Of a DNA stretch of 11,584 nt, positions 1 through 4,284 are shown one piece after another. Each line of letters starts with the position of its first letter. Within the stretch, counting starts at the first letter, position 1. The stretch is taken from assembly GCA_029260335.1 (NCBI GenBank), contig JAJDDL010000102.1, positions 1 to 11,584 of the forward strand. The letters are read 5' to 3'. The notes under the pieces were generated by a model, which was given only the letters and a program-made list of their open reading frames with translations, made no database searches and was not told the origin of the DNA. The DNA is from Phycisphaerales bacterium (GTDB taxonomy: Bacteria > Planctomycetota > Phycisphaerae > Phycisphaerales > UBA1924). Both the position numbers and the translations under genes were made by a program.

Positions 1-574
1 AAACGCGACCGAGGTTGTGCCTGCCGCCCGAGCTTGTGTTGGTCCAGGCGATCATCGCCGTGCCGTCGGCGAGCGTGGCGATACTCGGCCTTTGCTGATG
101 GCCAGCGCGGGTGACATTGACGGCGATCTCGCCGCCTACCGGCTCCAGGGTGTCATCGGTCATGCGGAATCGGCGGGCGATGATCGAACCTCGGTCGCCG
201 TCCTGATGGTCACTGGCCCAGGCGATCCAGGTGTCGCCATTGGCCGCGACCGCGACCGCCGGTTCGGTCTGGGTGCCGGGCATGTAGGCGTTGACGTGAA
301 CCTCGTCGCCGATGGGGCGGCCGAGTTCGTCAGTGAGTCGCGCGAAGATGCCGTAGGTCATGGCCTCCTGGCGACGGCTGGCCCAAGCAACGACCATCCT
401 GCCGTCCTGGGCGCCATCCACGCTTGCCAGATGCTGGAGCGTGTAGGTGAACTGGTTGAGGGCTGAATCGACTGGATTGAGGGCCTGGTCGGATTTGCAG
501 CATTGGGCCGTGGCCTGTCCCGCCGCAAGGGCGAGAGATAGACCGATTGCACTCCGCACGATTCGAGTCTGCAT
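1..574 (-). CDS. Secreted repeat protein, N-terminal part (runs off left edge)
   Basis: The reverse strand is open from an ATG at 574 to the window edge, giving 191 residues without a stop. An AAGGAG ribosome-binding site lies 6 nt upstream of the ATG. Residues 1-23 look like a Sec signal peptide (basic MQTR start, hydrophobic core, ATA-Q cleavage), so the product is probably exported. The rest consists of about 58-residue repeats. The first unit has VVAWASRRQ, YGIFARLTDELGRPIGDEVHVN. The second has PAVAVAANGDTWIAWASDHQDGD, IIARRF and VGGEIAVN. A third begins PSIATLADGTAMIAWTNT. This 'W-S-DGQDG / A-R-F / G-x-x-VN' pattern resembles the repeats of large secreted or surface proteins that probably fold as beta-propeller blades. 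No catalytic motif is visible in this part. A Cys-Cys pair follows the predicted cleavage site, but the -1 residue is Gln, so a lipobox is unlikely. The function is unknown, and the total length cannot be judged from here. Confidence 0.85.
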   Translation of the reverse strand, partial: MQTRIVRSAIGLSLALAAGQATAQCCKSDQALNPVDSALNQFTYTLQHLASVDGAQDGRMVVAWASRRQEAMTYGIFARLTDELGRPIGDEVHVNAYMPGTQTEPAVAVAANGDTWIAWASDHQDGDRGSIIARRFRMTDDTLEPVGGEIAVNVTRAGHQQRPSIATLADGTAMIAWTNTSSGGRHNLGRV

Positions 575-665
575 ACGTCACTCCTTCAGTGGTCCGAGAA
601 CGCCGCACGTGGGTTGTACGAGCGATCAATGCGGGGTCCGGCCCGCTCATCGGCACTCTACTAGA

Positions 666-692
666 CCAAATCCCGGTCTCACCGAGATTTGG
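666..692. repeat. 27-bp near-perfect inverted repeat
   Basis: The left arm is CCAAATC, C, CGG (666-676) and the right arm is CCG, A, GATTTGG (682-692), around a 5-nt centre TCTCA. Ten of eleven arm positions pair; only C673 and A685 mismatch. No T-run follows on either strand, so an intrinsic terminator is unlikely. The site lies about 90-120 nt upstream of the leftward start codon and 124 nt upstream of the TetR start. It could be an operator for another dimeric regulator or a structured RNA element of the leftward transcript. It does not share the sequence of the two boxes at 745-785. Confidence 0.6.
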
Positions 693-744
693 CGGATTGG
701 AATCACCAGCTTTTTGCGAATCTCAGGGTTTTAGTCGCCGAGCC

Positions 745-762
745 CTTGATTGATCGTTCAAG
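745..762. promoter_or_regulatory. Upstream imperfect operator copy (TetR-type)
   Basis: CTTGATTGATCGTTCAAG matches the perfect palindrome at 768-785 in 16 of 18 positions and keeps dyad symmetry at 7 of 9 base pairs. Its start is 23 bp from that of the downstream copy, roughly two helical turns. That spacing would let two dimers bind side by side or cooperatively. It overlaps the possible -35 element TTGATT (746-751). Confidence 0.6.
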
Positions 763-774
763 ATGTGCTTGAAT
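746..774 (+). promoter_or_regulatory. Possible promoter of the TetR operon
   Basis: TTGATT (746-751) and TTGAAT (769-774) are separated by 17 nt, and each matches the sigma-70 -35 and -10 consensus in 4 of 6 positions. Transcription would begin near 781. Both elements lie inside the two palindromic boxes, so a bound repressor would block the polymerase. The match is weak, and the support comes mainly from position. Confidence 0.35.
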
Positions 775-785
775 GATCATTCAAG
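768..785. promoter_or_regulatory. Perfect 18-bp palindrome, likely TetR operator
   Basis: CTTGAATGATCATTCAAG is identical to its own reverse complement. It ends 30 nt before the TetR-family start codon at 816. TetR-family dimers typically bind palindromes of about this size within their own promoter, so autorepression is the natural reading. The second half is read directly from the sequence; the protein-DNA pairing is inferred. Confidence 0.7.
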
Positions 786-815
786 AAATGTCGACGAAGC
801 CCCGAAGTGGAGCCC

Positions 816-1466
816 ATGGCAGAAAAGACGGACACCAAGTCGAAGATCCTGGAGGTCGCCGCGAGGCTCTTCCATGAACAGGGGTACCACGCGACGGGGA
901 TCGCGACGATCCTGCGTGAGGCCGAGGTCAATAGCGGATCTCTGTATCACTTTTTTTCAAGCAAAGAAGCGTTGTTGATCGGGGTGTTGGAGCAGTATGT
1001 CCAGTGGCTGGAGCCGGTCGTGCTCGCACCCGCAGAGCAGGTAAGCGAGGATCCGATCGAGCGGGTGTTCGCGTTGCTTGCGTGGTATCGCCTTGGGCTG
1101 ACGATGAGCGAGTGCACGCTTGGCTGTCCGATTGGGAACCTCGCGTTGGAACTGGGCGATTCGAATCCGCAGGCGCGGGATCTGATCCATCTGAACTTTG
1201 AGAACTGGGCCAAGGGTGTCGCGCGGTGGCTGGAAGCCGCCGGCGATCGCTTGCCGTCGTTCGTCGATCGTGTGCAGCTTGCGCGGTTTGTGCTCACGAC
1301 GATGGAGGGCGGTGTTATGCAGGCCCGGGCGGCGGGGAGCATCCGCGCGTACGACGACGCGGTGGAGCAGTTGCGTGGATATTTCGGAGCGTTAGAGCAG
1401 TCGGCTCGGTCGCTTCGTGACTCGGGGGATTCTGACGAAAGGAATGGGCATGCCGCTGGTGACTGA
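816..1466 (+). CDS. TetR/AcrR-family transcriptional regulator
   Basis: A 216-aa ligand-responsive DNA-binding repressor of usual TetR-family length. Residues 8-55 form the N-terminal helix-turn-helix domain: KILEVAARLFHEQGYHATGI, then AEVNSGSLYHFFSSKEALL with the family's recognition-helix SGSLYHFF pattern. The C-terminal ligand/dimer domain contains SECTLGCPIGNLALEL (about 98-113), typical of the LmrA/YxaF-like branch. Cys100 and Cys104 sit where related regulators sense reactive compounds, though sensing here is only inferred. I chose the ATG at 816. It has a weak GGAG at 809-812 that is rather close. An in-frame GTG at 807 is possible and would add three residues. The two palindromes at 745-785 suggest autorepression. 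The gene overlaps the next one by 17 nt, so the two are translationally coupled. That membrane protein and the SRPBCC protein after it are the likely regulated targets. Confidence 0.93.
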   Translation: MAEKTDTKSKILEVAARLFHEQGYHATGIATILREAEVNSGSLYHFFSSKEALLIGVLEQYVQWLEPVVLAPAEQVSEDPIERVFALLAWYRLGLTMSECTLGCPIGNLALELGDSNPQARDLIHLNFENWAKGVARWLEAAGDRLPSFVDRVQLARFVLTTMEGGVMQARAAGSIRAYDDAVEQLRGYFGALEQSARSLRDSGDSDERNGHAAGD

Positions 1467-1872
1467 GGGGCTGAATGTTTGGGCGATTCTGTTGGGTGCG
1501 CTGGCGTACTTCGTGATCGGCGCGCTGTGGTACACGGTGCTATTCATGAAGGCCTGGATCAAGGCGTACGACCTGAGCGAGCAGGATCTCAAGGAGATGC
1601 AAGAGCGACAGACGCCGGCGATCACGTTCCCGGCGATGTTTGTCACCAACATCGTCACGGCGGTCGTGTTCTCGATGCTGCTCACGACAATGAATATCAC
1701 GAGCACGTTGGATGGGATCGTCCTCGGCGCGATGCTCTGGGTTGGGTTTGCGGGGGCGTGTGCGTTCACGACTCAACTCGGGGCGTTGCGATCGGTGTTT
1801 GGATTCGTGATCGATACGGCGTACCACCTGGTGGCACTGATGGCGATGGGCGCGATCCTCGCGTCGATGTGA
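1450..1872 (+). CDS. DUF1761-type four-helix membrane protein
   Basis: A 140-aa integral membrane protein of unknown function. Hydrophobic segments lie at about 9-31 (VWAILLGALAYFVIGALWYT), 59-80, 86-108 and 114-138. The early GALWY motif after the first helix, the F-W/KAWI loop and the four-helix layout fit the DUF1761 family, whose biochemical role is not established. The start is set at the ATG at 1450, 6 nt after an AAAGGA box (1438-1443). An in-frame ATG at 1444 sits on that box and a GTG at 1417 lacks one. The gene begins inside the last codons of the TetR gene (17-nt overlap), so expression is probably controlled by that regulator. The SRPBCC protein follows after 28 nt. DUF1761 genes are often found near START/SRPBCC-type genes, which fits this arrangement, but that is recollection and not something this window proves. 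Confidence 0.85.
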   Translation: MPLVTEGLNVWAILLGALAYFVIGALWYTVLFMKAWIKAYDLSEQDLKEMQERQTPAITFPAMFVTNIVTAVVFSMLLTTMNITSTLDGIVLGAMLWVGFAGACAFTTQLGALRSVFGFVIDTAYHLVALMAMGAILASM

Positions 1873-1900
1873 TTCTGATTTGAGAGTGAAGGAGATGGGC

Positions 1901-2854
1901 ATGCGCAGGCTTTTGGGCTTGATGGCGTTGATCCTCGGCACGGCGGTCGCTCAGGGCGAAGAGTTGCGTTGGGAGGTCGAACTCGACACGGGCGTCAGTG
2001 AGGCGTGGGCGGCGTTTACCACCGAAGAGGGCATGCGTGCGTGGATCGCGCCGCAGGTGCAGGTCGATTTTCGCATCGGCGGATTGATCCGATCGAACTA
2101 CGACCCTGAGGCCGCGACCGATGATCCGTCGTGGATCGAGACGCGCGTGCTGGCGTATGAGCCCGAGCGGGTGCTCTGTTGGAAGACGGCCAAGAGCCCG
2201 GCGGGGTTTGCGCACGCCGCAGTTGTCGAGCAGGCCTGGAGCGTGATCCGGTTTGAGCCCATCGGGCCTGAGCGAACGCGGGTCGTGCTCACGTCGTGCG
2301 GCTGGGGCGAGGGGCCGCAATGGGACGCGGCACTCGAGTTTTTCAATCGAGGCAACGCGTACTTGCTTGAGAAGCTCGAGGCACACTTTGCGGCAGAGTC
2401 AGTCGCCGATCCGTTGGACATTCTCAAGCGGATGGTGGGCGGGGAATGGATCCACGACACAACCCGTGGGGGCCAGCGGTTTCGAGTTCTCAATACGCTG
2501 CGCGAAGGCCCGGGCGGGGCATCGATCGTGATGTACGGCGAGCAACTGATTGATGGCGAGATGCGTCCCTATTCTTCGTCGCTCGCGTGGCAAGACCCGA
2601 CCGACAACGCCTGCCGCTTTGTCTCGGTCAAGCACGACGGCTCGGTGGCTCGCGGCACGATACGAGCGTTGGATTCCCAAACGATCGAGTGGGACTGGCA
2701 AGCGGTCAGTGTGTCGGGCGAGCAAGTCCCGTATGTAATCGAGATGTCGATGACCGAAGACCACGCATACGACATGACCATGGGCTTGCGTCAACAAGGC
2801 GGAGGCGTGCGAACCTTGGGCCCGGTCATCGACTTTGCTCGTGAGTCCGATTGA
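1901..2854 (+). CDS. Exported SRPBCC (AHSA1-like) two-domain protein
   Basis: A 317-aa protein with two folds behind a signal peptide. Residues 1-19 (MRRLLGLMALILGTAVAQG) resemble a Sec signal. Residues 21-165 match the activator-of-Hsp90-like SRPBCC domain: paired strands, then VSEAWAAFTTEEGMRAWIAP, a central FRIGG turn, ERVLCWK, and a long C-terminal helix AALEFFNRGNAYLLEKLEAHF. SRPBCC folds form a hydrophobic ligand pocket. Residues 172-317 form a second beta-rich region (MVGGEWIHD, GTIRALDSQTIEWDW) that looks lipocalin/DUF1579-like; I am less sure of that. The ATG at 1901 is preceded by AAGGAG with a 6-nt spacer. The alternative ATG at 1895 overlaps that spacer. Most AHSA1 proteins are cytosolic, so export is unusual. 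As the last gene of the TetR unit it may bind or transfer a small hydrophobic ligand in the periplasm; this is inference. Confidence 0.8.
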   Translation: MRRLLGLMALILGTAVAQGEELRWEVELDTGVSEAWAAFTTEEGMRAWIAPQVQVDFRIGGLIRSNYDPEAATDDPSWIETRVLAYEPERVLCWKTAKSPAGFAHAAVVEQAWSVIRFEPIGPERTRVVLTSCGWGEGPQWDAALEFFNRGNAYLLEKLEAHFAAESVADPLDILKRMVGGEWIHDTTRGGQRFRVLNTLREGPGGASIVMYGEQLIDGEMRPYSSSLAWQDPTDNACRFVSVKHDGSVARGTIRALDSQTIEWDWQAVSVSGEQVPYVIEMSMTEDHAYDMTMGLRQQGGGVRTLGPVIDFARESD

Positions 2855-2886
2855 TCAGCCCCGGACTACGCTCTGGGAAGCTGATC
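2853..2886 (+). terminator. Hairpin over the SRPBCC stop codon, weak terminator candidate
   Basis: GATCAGC (2853-2859) pairs perfectly with GCTGATC (2880-2886), and an inner CCC/GGG can extend the stem past an AA bulge. The first arm contains part of the TGA stop codon. No T-run follows (GAACCC comes next), so this is not a classical intrinsic terminator. It may mark the end of the TetR operon or be chance. Confidence 0.3.
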
Positions 2887-2923
2887 GAACCCGTCGGTCG
2901 GGCCGAGATGTTGGAGTATGCGC

Positions 2924-3871
2924 ATGCGTGTTGCCATCGGGCAGATAGCACCGGTATTGCTTGATCGCGACGCGACGACCGAGCGGATCGTCAGAGCCAT
3001 CGAGGCAGCCGGGCAGCAGGACGCGAAGTTGATCTGCTTCGGCGAGACGCTTTTGCCCGGGTATCCGGTTTGGCTGAGCCGGACGGATGGCGCGAGCTTT
3101 AACGACAAGGATCAGAAGACGATCCATGCCTTGTACCTTGAGCAGGCGGTTTCGATCGAGCGGGGGGACCTCGCGCCGATCTGCGATGCGTTGCGTGCGG
3201 CAGGGATGTGGTGTGTGCTGGGCGTTGCCGAGCGGCCGCTGGATCGCGGCGGGCACACAATCTACTGCTCAAGTATCGTGATCGACAGCCACGGCGAGGT
3301 GCGAAGCGTGCACCGCAAGCTCATGCCCACCTATGAGGAGAGGCTTGCGTGGGGTGTGGGCGATGGCGCGGGGCTTCAGGCGCATGATCTGGGCTCGTTC
3401 ACGCTCGGGGCGTTGAACTGCTGGGAGAACTGGATGCCGATGGCCCGGGCCGCATTGCACGCACAGGGCGTGGATCTGCATGTCGCGATCTGGCCTGGCT
3501 GCGAGCGGCTGACGCACGACATCACCCGGTTCATCGCGATGGAGTCGCGGTCCTATGTGATCTCGGCGAGTGGGTTGATTCGGGCAGAGGATGTGCCCGA
3601 GGGCGTGCCGATGCGTGAGCGATTCGCGATTGGCGACGAGCTCATGTATGACGGCGGGTCCTGCATCGCGGCACCGGATGGGTCGTGGCTTCTCGAGCCG
3701 GTCGTTGGCGGGCAGGGGGTGATCATCGCCGATCTGGACCCGGCAGAGGTTTCTCAGGAACGACAAAACTTCGATCCAAGCGGCCACTACGCCAGGCCCG
3801 ATGTGCTCCAGCTCAGAGTCGATCGGACACGACAAAGCGGCGTGAGCTTTGAGGAAGATCCGGAACGCTAA
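2924..3871 (+). CDS. Nitrilase-family carbon-nitrogen hydrolase
   Basis: A 315-aa cytoplasmic enzyme, probably converting an organic nitrile to a carboxylic acid and ammonia (EC 3.5.5.1-like). The catalytic triad is complete: Glu41 in FGETLLPGYP, Lys132 in HRKLMPTYEERL, and nucleophile Cys166 in GALNCWENWMP. The auxiliary Glu139 is also present. The CWENWMP cysteine motif, the HRKLMPTYEERLAWGVGDG stretch, HVAIWPG and FDPSGHYARPDVLQL near the C-terminus are hallmarks of the true nitrilase/cyanide-hydratase branch, not of amidases or NAD synthetase domains. Length fits that branch. The exact substrate (aliphatic, arylaceto- or cyano compound) cannot be read from sequence. The start is the ATG at 2924, 7 nt after GGAG at 2913-2916; the ATG at 2918 is too close to it. 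It lies 69 nt after the SRPBCC gene, so it may be co-transcribed or separate. The TAA stop overlaps the stop of the convergent small gene. Confidence 0.92.
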   Translation: MRVAIGQIAPVLLDRDATTERIVRAIEAAGQQDAKLICFGETLLPGYPVWLSRTDGASFNDKDQKTIHALYLEQAVSIERGDLAPICDALRAAGMWCVLGVAERPLDRGGHTIYCSSIVIDSHGEVRSVHRKLMPTYEERLAWGVGDGAGLQAHDLGSFTLGALNCWENWMPMARAALHAQGVDLHVAIWPGCERLTHDITRFIAMESRSYVISASGLIRAEDVPEGVPMRERFAIGDELMYDGGSCIAAPDGSWLLEPVVGGQGVIIADLDPAEVSQERQNFDPSGHYARPDVLQLRVDRTRQSGVSFEEDPER

Positions 3872-4236
3872 GCGGCGGCCGCCGAGACCTCGCCGGCCTC
3901 TTCGGCTTCAGCAGCTTCGATGGGGATCGCCTCTTCGGGGAGTTCCTCGCCTTCGAGGATCTCGTCTGAACCGGGGAATACCCCCTCGCGTAGATACGAG
4001 AGCTGGCCATCCAGATCTTCGGGTAACTGAGCCAGATCGCGGTATTCGCCCATTGCCTTAATCATGACCAGATGCTTGACCCGCAACGCGATGGCTTGGA
4101 TCTTGAGATCGTGCGCCATCGTGTTGTCTCGCACGCGGGCCGCAGCGACGTGGAGCATGCCGACGATTGCCATGAAAGCAAGCGTGCCGACGCCCAACCA
4201 GGTAGCTTGGGACAGCTGTACCATGGTCGGGTCCAT
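3868..4236 (-). CDS. Small single-span membrane protein with acidic tail
   Basis: A 122-aa hypothetical protein. Residues 13-36 (WLGVGTLAFMAIVGMLHVAAARV) form one clear membrane helix near the N-terminus. It is followed by a basic/amphipathic segment (KIQAIALRVKHLVMIKAMGEY), a possible soluble helix, and a strongly acidic Glu/Ala-rich tail (EGEELPEEAIPIEAAEAEE) ending in AAAA. Composition and codon pattern look coding, and the overlapping plus-strand frames read as arginine/proline-rich shadows. No convincing ribosome-binding site precedes the ATG at 4236 or the in-frame ATG at 4224, so the start is uncertain. The gene is divergent from the large membrane protein and shares a 48-nt control region with it. 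It converges on the nitrilase with a 4-nt overlap of stop codons (CTAA read as TAA and TAG). I do not recognise a family; a cytoplasm-facing scaffold role is only a guess. Confidence 0.65.
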   Translation of the reverse strand: MDPTMVQLSQATWLGVGTLAFMAIVGMLHVAAARVRDNTMAHDLKIQAIALRVKHLVMIKAMGEYRDLAQLPEDLDGQLSYLREGVFPGSDEILEGEELPEEAIPIEAAEAEEAGEVSAAAA

Positions 4237-4284
4237 CGGGCCGGGCCGAACGCGACTTAATGAGTGGTTAGAATCCCCTGCGTG
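4237..4284. promoter_or_regulatory. Short divergent spacer with possible -10 (TAGAAT)
   Basis: Only 48 nt separate the minus-strand small gene from the large plus-strand gene, so promoters for both must overlap neighbouring coding sequence. TAGAAT at 4269-4274 matches the -10 consensus in 5 of 6 positions and would start transcription near 4281, only a few nt before the ATG at 4285. No -35 match lies at the right distance. No ribosome-binding site precedes that ATG, which is compatible with a nearly leaderless mRNA. Confidence 0.3.

Larger units (their letters stand above)
575..815. other. Divergent intergenic control region
   Basis: These 241 nt separate the leftward secreted-protein gene from the rightward TetR gene. 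From left to right they hold the ribosome-binding site of the leftward gene (581-586 on the reverse strand), a small GC hairpin at 631-646 (GCGGG/CCCGC stem, 6-nt loop), a 27-bp imperfect inverted repeat at 666-692, and two 18-bp palindromic boxes at 745-762 and 768-785. Short ORFs in this region lack coding character. I could not identify a convincing -35/-10 pair for the leftward gene. Confidence 0.7.

Noticed and set aside
17..466. Plus-strand open frame of 149 codons at the left edge
   Set aside because: It lies opposite the reverse-strand gene that has a strong ribosome-binding site, signal peptide and repeat pattern. Its own translation shows no recognisable domain.
3872..3885. Perfect palindrome CGGCGGCCGCCG
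   Set aside because: It has no loop, and it encodes the alanine tail of the reverse-strand gene. GC-rich alanine codons explain it.
4264..4282. GGTTAGAATCCCC resembles a tRNA T-loop
   Set aside because: The conserved TTC of the T-arm is missing, and no acceptor, D or anticodon arms can be folded from the flanking sequence.
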